Source: Mnemiopsis leidyi (lineage: Eukaryota > Ctenophora > Tentaculata > Lobata > Bolinopsidae). Taken from it: a DNA stretch of 24,904 nt. Position numbers and translations under genes: made by a program. This document shows, piece after piece, positions 1-8,446 of this stretch; positions within the stretch are counted from its first letter, which is position 1; the number at the start of each line of letters is the position of its first letter. Below the pieces are notes generated by a model. That model was not told the DNA's origin, ran no database searches, and worked only from the letters and a program-made list of their open reading frames with translations. The DNA is taken from the NCBI GenBank assembly GCA_000226015.1, contig JH152671.1:31859-56762 (forward strand), written 5' to 3'.

Positions 1-173
1 AATTCATCGATATATTTTCTGCGTTACTACGCCGTCATCAGGACACTCAAATTATTTGTATCATAGTAGTTAAAAGTATTTTTTTAGTACTTTCAACAAC
101 TACTATTATACAAATAATTTAGATTTGAGTGTCCTGATGACGACGTAGCAACGCAGAAATATATCGATGAATT
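1..173. repeat. Long imperfect inverted repeat (foldback/MITE-like)
   Basis: The first ~77 bases and the reverse complement of ~92-173 match almost throughout, including the shared block CGTCATCAGGACACTCAAA. Differences are a few substitutions, a 1-base indel near the ends and small indels near the loop (5 and 3 bases). The A/T-rich loop lies at ~78-91. This is the form of a foldback or MITE-type non-autonomous element. No transposase is visible. The left arm begins exactly at the window edge, so the true end and any target-site duplication cannot be judged. Confidence 0.75.
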
Positions 174-823
174 TCCACTAATTTTTTGTCTTTCACTCGA
201 GTCAAGAAGAGAGCAACAAAAACACTGTTGAACTTAGATTTTGATGCGACTCATGACCAATTATTCGGGATCATCCAGTTAAATCTGTCCGAATATATTT
301 AAATATTTTTTAATTTCGTTGTAGCTTACTGCTTAAATAAAATCTGAAATATCTAATGAGTGACCGGATCAACTACTGAGGGGTAATGGGTATACCTAAT
401 ACCAGATCTGGTATTTATGTTGATTATATTAGTGGGTCTTAACTCCCTTCGAGGGCCAGGGTCCAGATTCGTCAATTCAAGAATTCTACTTAATTAACGT
501 CACAAATTTTAGCGGCGGTTGATGTTGACCATTAACTGATTAACATAAGCGAAGACGAAAGCTCTCCATAATAATTTGATCGGCCTAAAGTGTATGGGCA
601 CAATGAACAGATAACCGTAATTATGGCTACTACAACTACTAGTAATCATTATCATGATTATGTCTATCGTAATTTCGTAAATTTAACGCTCTGAGCAACG
701 GCATGGTATTGGTTGTGTCTGTTTTCCGCCGAGCAACTTGCTTCTCATGACAACAATAGTATTGTTGTTAAATAGAAATCTGTTGTTATATATAAATCTT
801 GCCTTGATTTTGTAATAATGACA

Positions 824-857
824 ATATGTAGGCAGTGCATATATGTAGGCAGTGCAT
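824..857. repeat. Exact 17-bp tandem duplication
   Basis: Two perfect adjacent copies of ATATGTAGGCAGTGCAT (824-840 and 841-857) in non-coding DNA upstream of the GPCR. No function is evident. Confidence 0.8.
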
Positions 858-1031
858 ATGTAGATTGTAGAACCAATGAAGTAACAGTTAGGTTTCCACG
901 TTGACTTGAATTTAAAATGTCTTTTTTGATTGGTAAAAGTACAACCAAAAGAAAATTCCTCAAGTGTTGAGCCTCTTTGTTCAAGATGGGGATTGACTGA
1001 ATTGATTAGATTTCAGCGAGTTGTAGTTATG

Positions 1032-1040
1032 TATATAAAG
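1032..1040 (+). promoter_or_regulatory. Possible TATA-type core promoter
   Basis: TATATAAAG is followed about 25-30 bases later by an initiator-like TCTCAATATC (about 1058-1067). Its orientation suits the GPCR at 1933, which would then have a long or spliced 5' UTR. TATA-like matches are common in A/T-rich DNA, so this is only a candidate. Confidence 0.3.
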
Positions 1041-1238
1041 ACTTAGCACTAGCCGCATCTCAATATCACACACCAGAAAGACTTTTTAGTACTTGATGTA
1101 GTATAAATCTTTCGAATCCTAACACATAATCACAAATACCACGATGTAATTTTGAATTCTTTGCTGTAAATTTCTTGAAGATAATTTTTCAATTTTTCTA
1201 GAAAGTGATATCGTGATAGCTTTATGTTTTATATTGAA

Positions 1239-1250
1239 GGGGGGGGGGGG
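1239..1250. repeat. Homopolymer run of 12 G
   Basis: An uninterrupted G12 in otherwise A/T-rich DNA. A partly similar segment follows at about 1301-1350 (G-rich, then A-rich), suggesting a diverged local duplication. Confidence 0.8.
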
Positions 1251-1315
1251 CAAAAAATACCTAACAAACAGGCCAAATTTAAGAACTTAGTGTTCTTTCA
1301 TTGAAGGGGGATGGG

Positions 1316-1737
1316 GTGTTCACCCAAAAAACAAAAGCAAGCCAATTTTGTGTAGCGACTTTATTTTCGGGTTTTTTAATCAATTTCGTAAATTTACTTT
1401 TTTGTTGGTTAATCATTTACACAATGATAATCAGGTTTTAGTTGTGAAATTTTTGTTCCTTCCAATTTCCACGTAAAGTAATGATTAACGTTCAAAGAAA
1501 ATAAATGATAAAAGATTGCATTGACTTATTGATAGGCCAATGTGACTGTGAAGTAAGCCGTAAATCAAACCAAGCCCACTGCTCACTTGACGTTGAGCTT
1601 TGTAAATCAAGCATTGATACAACCATTGTGAAAACCGTTGTGAAAACCATTGTGAAAACCATTGTGAACGATCGCAAAAACCAAAAACAGAACAAAAAAC
1701 CAATTTTGGTGTAGCGATTGGTTTTTTGGGTGGGCAC
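1316..1737. repeat. Possible small element with 17-bp inverted ends
   Basis: Positions 1316-1332 and the reverse complement of 1721-1737 match at 15 of 17 bases (core CACCCAAAAAAC). A second motif, CCAATTTTGTGTAGCGA, occurs in direct orientation at 1342-1358 and, with one extra G, at 1700-1717. A perfect 12-bp stem (1693-1704 with 1717-1728, loop 12) lies at the right end. Together this resembles a MITE of about 420 bp, but no target-site duplication or second copy is visible. Confidence 0.35.
1622..1669. repeat. 12-bp tandem repeat, four copies
   Basis: Four head-to-tail copies of ACCATTGTGAAA with single-base variation (second copy ACCGTTGTGAAA, last ending AAC). A 69-residue open frame across it has no other coding character. 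Confidence 0.75.
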
Positions 1738-1932
1738 TCTCTAGTTCGTGACAACTGAAAAAAAGTTCGATTCAACAGAAACGAGAGAACTCAGAGTTAA
1801 AAATCTAGTTCGAATTTGAATTTTTCTGTAGTTTTGATTTTTAGGTTGTAACCCCTTCCCGTTTTCATTATCGAAGCAGTTTGGTAAACAACTTCTACTT
1901 TTTATAGTCATTTTGAAAGGTCACTTGACAGC

Positions 1933-2904
1933 ATGGAGAATATGACGACCTCTCAAACTACATATTCTACGAGCTACGAGCCTCCAAAAGAGATTATACA
2001 CACACTCATCGCCCCGATAGCAATTATCGGAACTATTGCTAACGTTCTATCGCTTACCTACTTCATGGAGAAGATACGGCTGAGTCAAGTGAGAAAAAGC
2101 AGGGACACTACAAAAACAACAATCTTACTGGCTTCCCTAAATGTAAGTGACTTGCTTTTGTGCTTGTCAGCTATGATATTTTTCATAACTTTCAGCATAC
2201 CAGTCCTTCCTGAAATTGTGGTGGGAATATGTCAGGCAGCGTTTACGTTCTTTCTGCTTTGCACCAGCTTTTTGACGTGCCTTCTGGCTGTGGTAAGGGC
2301 AATACATCTTGTATTTCCTTTTCATGAGATAAAATGGGGATTGGTCAAAGTCTCAATGGCGATATATGTCTTTATCATCCTACCTTTGGTGATCCTTCGT
2401 TTGCAATACGATCGAGATTATGAAACCGTATCGAATGTTGTTTATTACGGTAGGTTTATCGTGGCAGTCACCCTCTTCTTGGTGGTTTTCATCTCAAACG
2501 CTATTTCAATACGAATGCTATTTCACTTACGGTCCAAGAAAAAGAACTGCAGTCAAGCACAAAGGGACATTACAATTACAGTTTGGATAATATCGGTGGT
2601 ATACAGTGTCTGCAATATAGGGTTGATAACATTAGCTTGCATTCCACTCATATCATGGGAGTCTTATTTAGCAATTCCGCTCGAAGTCGTGGACACATTT
2701 GTCTTCATACTGCCTTCACTCAATTCCGCGTGCAACCCTATGATATATCTCAGCAGAAACGTCAGTATGCGAACTCATCTCAAAAAAATGTGGAAGAGAT
2801 CATATCAATTCGGTGCCTCTTTCATATCACACGAAGGAAGTCACAGAATCGAGGGAGATTTTGCCAGGACTCCTCTTGCACCTAGAAGGATGATTTGTAG
2901 ATGA
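1933..2904 (+). CDS. Rhodopsin-class (class A) G protein-coupled receptor, orphan
   Basis: A seven-helix membrane receptor of 323 residues, encoded in one exon. Helices lie at about residues 21-46, 62-88, 98-127, 138-156, 171-199, 213-240 and 250-273. Class A landmarks are Asn37 in TM1, LNVSD with Asp73 in TM2, Cys100 at the start of TM3, Arg122 at the TM3 end and NPMIY (268-272) in TM7. Asn3 (NMT) is a possible N-glycosylation site. The basic tail RTHLKKMWKR suggests helix 8. Departures from canon: the DRY triplet reads VRA, no CWxP is present in TM6, and extracellular loop 2 has no cysteine to pair with Cys100. The ATG at 1933 lies in GACAGCATGG, and the length suits a short-tailed receptor. 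The ligand is unknown. Peptide, amine or chemosensory roles cannot be separated. Confidence 0.9.
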   Translation: MENMTTSQTTYSTSYEPPKEIIHTLIAPIAIIGTIANVLSLTYFMEKIRLSQVRKSRDTTKTTILLASLNVSDLLLCLSAMIFFITFSIPVLPEIVVGICQAAFTFFLLCTSFLTCLLAVVRAIHLVFPFHEIKWGLVKVSMAIYVFIILPLVILRLQYDRDYETVSNVVYYGRFIVAVTLFLVVFISNAISIRMLFHLRSKKKNCSQAQRDITITVWIISVVYSVCNIGLITLACIPLISWESYLAIPLEVVDTFVFILPSLNSACNPMIYLSRNVSMRTHLKKMWKRSYQFGASFISHEGSHRIEGDFARTPLAPRRMICR

Positions 2905-3227
2905 TTTTTCGTAACATAATCTTACAAACTTATGAAAATAAGGACTTCCAGGGACATCCATACAGTACATTTGCCGGACGTCCTTGACGAATGAAGGCGT
3001 TTTCCTGCAGCATATCTGATGTTGTCATAAGTGTTTGAATATAACTGCTTCTGGTGAACGCGGCAAATTTTTAAAAGTTTTTGGGAATTTTGTTTGAGCT
3101 TTGTTTTAAACTATTTCAACACTACAAACTAAATACATTTATCGAGACTGAAGATGATGTCGTACATCGAAATTTATTTCCATTAGAAGATAGTTTTTCT
3201 TGTCCAATCAACGAGTTGCAAGCAGAG

Positions 3228-3233
3228 AATAAA
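3228..3233 (+). terminator. Candidate poly(A) signal for the GPCR
   Basis: AATAAA about 320 bases after the GPCR stop on the same strand. The candidate signal for the convergent GPATCH3 gene is at 3360-3365, so the two transcripts would end tail-to-tail within about 130 bases. Confidence 0.45.
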
Positions 3234-3359
3234 GAAAATTTCCCTTACTTGAATATTATCACTATATGCGACTCTTAGACAGTACTCCATTGAACTATTT
3301 AATTTTGTTTGATTAAAAAATACAACTTGATTGATGATCGATGATTGATTGCGATTTCT

Positions 3360-3365
3360 TTTATT
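3360..3365 (-). terminator. Candidate poly(A) signal for GPATCH3
   Basis: AATAAA on the minus strand, 25 bases beyond the proposed GPATCH3 stop (3391-3393). Its closeness supports the short last exon. Confidence 0.5.
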
Positions 3366-3390
3366 GCGAGACCTTATAGTTCGAGTTGTT

Positions 3391-5577
3391 TTATGGAACG
3401 ATACTGCGGTTGAAAGCAAATAAAATCGAAAGCAACTTATCAAACCAGGTACCTTGGGTTTGAGTTTATTATTCAAAATAACTTACCCTAAACCAGTTTT
3501 GTCCTTTGGATTTTGAGATCCTTCAGTGGACACAGGCTCGGGAATGCCTTCCGATGATTTTCCTAGACCTTGACCGTCTTTCCACCCTTGCTTTCTCATC
3601 ATTCTACCCCCGAAACCCTGTTAAAAACGAACCATTATATAGAATTTCCTGGAACGTACAATTTTATTAGGAGTACATTTAGTAACAATCATGCTGTTTC
3701 TTATAGAAATTACGACTAGCTGCCTGTATTATAACATCTCATTAAAAACGTTCAAGCGTCGAAAAACTCTCGACACATACTTTGGTGTGCTTCTCGAAAT
3801 CTCCGATCTTCTCATCAATATCTCCATGTTTCCTGAACTGATCAGAGTTCCTCATGTCCTGTGAGTCCCGGGCATCCTTGTCTCCGAGATGTCCCTCGTA
3901 AACTCCCATGTCGACGTCCCACTCGTCGGCCCACAAACCGTCCGTGTCTAAGAGTTTGTTACTGGTTTGTGGAAGGGCTCAAAGTGGAAAAGTTGTGTAA
4001 TATATTAAAAATGTGAACAAAAACGCCCTAAGCAAGGGCAGGAATTCTACCTTTCCCCTCCAAGTCAGCCCAGTAATTGCCATCTGTGTAGAAGACCAGT
4101 CCACTGGAACCCTTGTCCCAAACAATTTCCATCTGTTCCTCGTACAGCCTCTCTTTAGTACGTTCCTGGAGTAGGAAGAACTAAGCTTTGAATAGTTTTA
4201 ATTGTTCACGCAGACTAAGTAATACTCACATCAAAGATTCACATTGCGTCAAATGTCACAGAATAACCACATATGTGTTTTGAAGTGCAACTCTTATTCC
4301 GGACTCCGGAGAAATCTCGAAATATCTTATAGAAACCCAAGCATAGTGCAAAAACAGGCACAGATGTAAACGACCAACCGATATCAGCAGCAAAAACAGA
4401 AGTAGATTAAGATAGCCTGAGTTTACACGACCTACCTGAGTGCCCACATCGTTGTTAAAGGATTCATGTCGCTCCCAGTCCTCCGCTCCGTCATGCTCTT
4501 CCTTCTTTTCTTCTTCGCTCCAGAACGAGGCTTTGCTGCTCGTGGCGACCTCATCACGACTATTACTTGACGTATCGGTTTCACGAGAAGATGGAGGATT
4601 CACGTGAGCAGTTCGAAACTTTGTCTTGTAGCGAGATGATTGGTACAGGTCTGATGGCGGGACAGCGCTGTACTGCTTTCTTTTTACTGATCTTGGGAAC
4701 TCTAACTGCAACTTCTATTGAAAATAATTTGTTTATTTAAGCTTACAATATTTGAAACGGCTGTTCTACTACAAAACACGTAAACAGTACACATATCTAA
4801 TTTGTGGAAGTTCAAAATCGTATATCGACTATCACTGAAATATTCAAAGTAACCTACTTTGATTATGGCTGGCGGTAGGAGACACCTATTGACAAGAGCA
4901 AGGAAGGTTTTAGAGGGCGTTCCAACGTTTCCAGCCGGCATCACTTTGGGTGGATTTAACTCTGGCAATTTTCTCAGAGTATCTGCAGAATAGAGCTGCT
5001 CAATTTGTGTTCTGATGATGAACAAGAGTTTAATGGAAACAAGAGTAAAGTAGAAAAAAAAGTTTAGTAGAAAAAAAAGAGTTAAGTAGAAAAATGAGCA
5101 TGGTGGATTATGGCTCCCTCTTTCCTAACCATTTATTTTCGTTCTGATAATGACTGCTATACCGATGTCAGACCCCTTTTCCGCTTTGATTGGATCCGAA
5201 TACCACTTTTTGCGGTGATAGGTCTTAAGAAACTCATCACAGACGGCTTCTTCAATTCTTATCACACAACAAAATGTCTGAAAATGATTTTTACAGTAGA
5301 CTACATCTGATTCTTAAATTAAATATCAAGTTGTAATGTGGGAAGTTCATAAGATTAGAAAATTGATGATCGCGGAAGACAAAAATTCAAGATGCCTGAT
5401 TGCTGATTATACCTGATTTTGTTCTGTCTGCGTTGATTCACCATCCGGTCTTTCTTCAGGCCTGTGCTTAAAATGAAAACAACTAAAATATCCTCTTTCA
5501 GAGAACTGCTTAAAATGTTTCCTCAAGTCAGCTGATCTGTAGCACTTTGGAATGTTGCTCACAACCAAGTATGACAT
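3391..5577 (-). CDS. GPATCH3: G-patch domain-containing protein 3 (GPATCH3 ortholog), 8 exons
   Basis: Exons (minus strand): 5577-5413, 5277-5130, 4982-4858, 4714-4436, 4165-4051, 3947-3781, 3617-3487, 3403-3391; 380 residues, all phases close. Family landmarks run in order: YLVVSNIP near the N-terminus, TFCCVIRI, LPELNPPKVMPAGNVGTP, DWERHES, SGLVFYTDGNYW, DEWDVDM, GDKDARDS, and the G-patch from residue 334 (GWKDGQGLGK). G-patch proteins typically activate DEAH helicases; human GPATCH3 has been linked to RIG-I-like signalling, but the role here is inferred only from homology. The ATG follows an in-frame TGA. The exon 2 donor is least certain: GTTAGG at 5129 is chosen, and GTATAG about 40 bases upstream also keeps phase. 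The C-terminus is short: TGLGIVP then stop, whereas the human protein continues about 80 residues past the G-patch, so a further exon could have been missed. Confidence 0.88.
5044..5095. repeat. A-rich degenerate repeat at an intron end
   Basis: Three imperfect units of about 17-20 bases sharing AGTAGAAAAA. On the transcribed (minus) strand they form the pyrimidine-rich tract before the acceptor of GPATCH3 exon 3. Confidence 0.5.
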
Positions 5578-6486
5578 TCCACTTCATATCGACCACCGAA
5601 TAAAGTTCATATACGCTCACATGGCATCTGGGATATCGGTTTCATTCTGCTGAAAGTTCAGATATCAAACTATTAACTGCAGAGCTCGTTGACTAGGTGA
5701 CCAAGTACCCCCTGGTTGCTGCAGGGCCATCGCTCAAATCAGCAATTTTTTCCTAAAAACATCTATTGGTGGGGTGACAGTGACTAAGCACAATACGCTG
5801 CCAGTTTTCTTTGCTAGACGTTGCCTAGCCCTGCTGCCGCGAAGCGGCAAACAAAGTTTTCTGTGATGTCCACTATTAACTTATAAAAGTTTTTCCTTCA
5901 GTTCGAGGATGAAGGCAGTGTGACGCCACCCGCCAGGCCACTAGAATAGAATCCCGCGCAGCGCACGAACGTTCATACGTACGCAATTCAAAGACTACTA
6001 CTTTTTCAAAGACTAGGCACAGTAATATCTTCACATACATTTACGGTTCGGATTCCGCGCCCGCCGTCCAAAAACTTCGCGGCAGCGCAAGGTCCCGGAC
6101 TTTGGCGCCCAAGTCGATTTGAACCGTAAACAATCACAAAGTCAATTGTCAAATATACATTCTGATAGGAAAGAATTGACGACACCAAAATATCGAAATC
6201 CTTGTAAGGTTTACAAAAAGTTGTAGATAAACTGAAATTCAAACATCAATATATTTTATACTAAACTGGCTTATCTACTTTAATGCAGATCATGGGTCAA
6301 AGAAACAATCCAACCAAGGATCTATCCTAGTTAACAGATGTAACCAATGCTTGACAAAAAACAACAAAGGACCAAACAATTGCCGTAGTTATCGAAAAAT
6401 TTAACTCTTTGTACAAATTAATAACATTAAACAAGTAATTGGCATTAATACATTTGACATCGCAGCTCTGGGCAGTCTTTATCGAT
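5578..6486. other. Gap between zinc-finger gene 1 and GPATCH3, with a GC-rich patch
   Basis: No exon recognised. About 5690-6130 is clearly richer in G+C than its surroundings. It contains a hairpin TGCCGC-GAA-GCGGCA near 5836-5849, and a 12-base inverted pair GCTGCCGCGAAG (5833-5844) versus its reverse complement at 6075-6086. An exact 10-base inverted pair TTTACGGTTC / GAACCGTAAA bounds about 6050-6130. The patch lies immediately upstream of GPATCH3, so it may be its promoter, or it may be a small repeat element. Confidence 0.45.
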
Positions 6487-7401
6487 CTATTGGTATTTGT
6501 GTTTGTTGTGTGTTTTGCTGTGTCTGACGAAGTCCGAATGTCTGACCGTCTTATACTCGCAGAGGTTGCATTTGAAGACGTTGTCAATGTGAATGTTGTA
6601 GTGTCGGGTCATGTCCGACTTTCTGATGGTCAGATAACCGCATAGCGGACATTTCCACTTTTGTTCCTTGCCGTGGCTTAGCCGGTGCTCGTGATAGCTC
6701 TTGCGACACGCTGCGACAAAGTCGCATTTGTCGCACGAGTACATCTTAACGGACGCGGTTGAGGTTCTGCGTTTCTTTGAGGTAGAAGTGGGAGTGTCAG
6801 CGTTGGAAGAAGAGGGATGATCGGCTAGGGCGTTGTTGTTGATAACTTTTTGTCCGTCCTTGGATACCTGAACTAAGATAACTCTGCATCGAGGGAGATT
6901 AGCTGTGTGGGCTCGCATGTGCTTGAGGAGGACTGTCTTGCGGGATGTGGTGTAGTTGCAAACACCGCACTTGAACGGCTTCTCCCCCGCGTGAAGCAGG
7001 TGATGTCGTCGCAGATCAGACTTCCGTGCTGTCTTGTACTCGCACTTGATGCAGTGGAAGAGGTTCTCGCCGGTGTGACCCCGGACGTGGCGCGTCAAAT
7101 CACTGCGGCGGTTTGTCGAGTAGTTACAATACTCGCACTGAAACTCTTTCTTCTCTGGCACTTCTTCGTATGAAACTCCCTCCTCTTCTTCCTCCATCTG
7201 TAAATCGGTGGATTCCTCCTCGTCTGACCCTAACTCATCCATCACATCTTCAAGGTGAACCAACTGTTCTTCCTCGATTACTTCTTCCTCATCCTCCTTA
7301 ATCAGTTCTTGTTGCTCTTCAAATTCTTCCTCAACACTCTGGTGGGTGGTTTGAATGTGGTGGGGATGTAAGGGGGCTCGGTCTGAACTTCTTACCTCCA
7401 T
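6487..7401 (-). CDS. C2H2 zinc-finger protein with acidic N-terminus (paralog 1)
   Basis: A single-exon ORF of 304 residues, probably a nuclear DNA-binding protein. Residues ~20-85 are strongly acidic (runs of Glu and Asp). Three C2H2 fingers follow at ~88-166 (FQCEYC, FHCIKC, FKCGVC), then a Ser/Thr/Lys-rich spacer of about 55 residues, then three more (YSCDKC, WKCPLC, FKCNLC). Each finger is C-x2-C-x12-H-x3-H, some joined by HTGE/HAGE-type linkers. Recognition helices are repetitive (RRSDLTRH, RKSDLRRH, RKSDMTRH, RHSDFVRH). The neighbour at 8447-9505 has the same plan and helices, so the two are tandem paralogs. The start is the first ATG of the frame. GAG|GTAAGA directly after it is a good donor motif; an in-frame 57-nt intron (7339-7395) is possible but not needed. 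The family resembles ZFY/REST-like polydactyl proteins; no specific ortholog is claimed. Confidence 0.85.
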   Translation of the reverse strand: MEVRSSDRAPLHPHHIQTTHQSVEEEFEEQQELIKEDEEEVIEEEQLVHLEDVMDELGSDEEESTDLQMEEEEEGVSYEEVPEKKEFQCEYCNYSTNRRSDLTRHVRGHTGENLFHCIKCEYKTARKSDLRRHHLLHAGEKPFKCGVCNYTTSRKTVLLKHMRAHTANLPRCRVILVQVSKDGQKVINNNALADHPSSSNADTPTSTSKKRRTSTASVKMYSCDKCDFVAACRKSYHEHRLSHGKEQKWKCPLCGYLTIRKSDMTRHYNIHIDNVFKCNLCEYKTVRHSDFVRHSKTHNKHKYQ

Positions 7402-8446
7402 TCTTCTAGAACATTCTGTAAATGTACAGGGTCAGTTGTACTTGGATGTTGAATGACGATGATTTATTGATCTAATTCACGAAATAGGGCTAGAAATTAA
7501 CATTTTTGTTGATTGGAAACTGTTTAGTTATGTTTTTGCTTCGATATTTTGGAGTATAAGCAAAGAAAACACCCGGTTCCTAATAATATAACTTTAACAC
7601 ATAATAAATACATACTATGTGGACTCGAAAAAACTGTAAATGTAATCACTGCACGCACACATAAGCTACTGAAGTACTATGAAAGCACTGGCGGAAATTT
7701 TAATATATCCATTAAGTACAATTCATATGAATATCAATGAAGATTAAAAGATTGTTTTGATTGGTAAAATAAAAGAACAGTTTGTCGTAGGAAATCAGAC
7801 AAAAAGGACGTACACTACAATTATAGTTAAAGATAAGTTCAGTTTTCGACATCATGATTTAGATTAAACCAGGCCCATAGCATAAAAGACGTTTTCATGA
7901 AGATAAGAAAATGAGATAAAGGAGAATCAAGCATTTTCCTGAGATTCATAAGAAACGAGCGATTTTAGATTCGACAATAAATCAAAGAAACAGCAAACAG
8001 CAAATTTCATGTCAAAAAAATCAAGCTTGGAAATTAGGCAAGCGTGATAAGCACGGGCATGCAATTAAAATATAACTTTACGTGGTTAAACCAACATCAA
8101 GTTTTTCCATTCTATACCTGAAACTGTATACCTGTTTTGTTGTCCTTATCACTTGTACCAGAACATTGCCAAACAAGGATTATAGCCAGATCTCCACATA
8201 TTTTATACAACATACCAAAAGCTGTTACTGTGTATTTCATAAGATTATAACGGTACGTCTATATCAGTTTTCCACCCTTTTTTTGGGAGTTTCCTTCGAT
8301 TAAACTTGTATTGATAAATATTTCAAAAAATCAATAGATCCACTGGAACTGAAAGTCCTGGACGTAGAGTGAGATTTCATAAGACTGCTGAGCGCGGTGT
8401 GACAAATGTGTGATCCACACTGCGGCAATGATAATAGAAACCAGCC
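7402..8446. other. Non-coding gap between the two zinc-finger paralogs
   Basis: About 1 kb of A/T-rich sequence with many stops in all frames. It must hold the 3' end of the transcript from 8447-9505 and the 5' region of the gene at 6487-7401. I see no exon, repeat array or RNA gene. Confidence 0.5.

Larger units (their letters stand above)
174..1930. other. Non-coding stretch upstream of the GPCR
   Basis: I see no convincing coding exon here. The stretch is A/T-rich and holds a 17-bp duplication (824-857), a run of 12 G (1239-1250), a 12-bp repeat block (1622-1669) and a possible short inverted-repeat element (1316-1737). A TATA-like sequence at 1032-1040 is the only promoter-like signal. 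Confidence 0.6.

Noticed and set aside
3183-3476. Minus-strand ORF of 97 residues as a GPATCH3 C-terminal exon
   Set aside because: No similarity to the GPATCH3 tail; the frame and splice phase favour the short exon at 3403-3391.
5110-5310. Plus-strand ORF of 66 residues
   Set aside because: It lies opposite GPATCH3 exon 2 (TFCCVIRI...), which fits the family and has proper splice sites.
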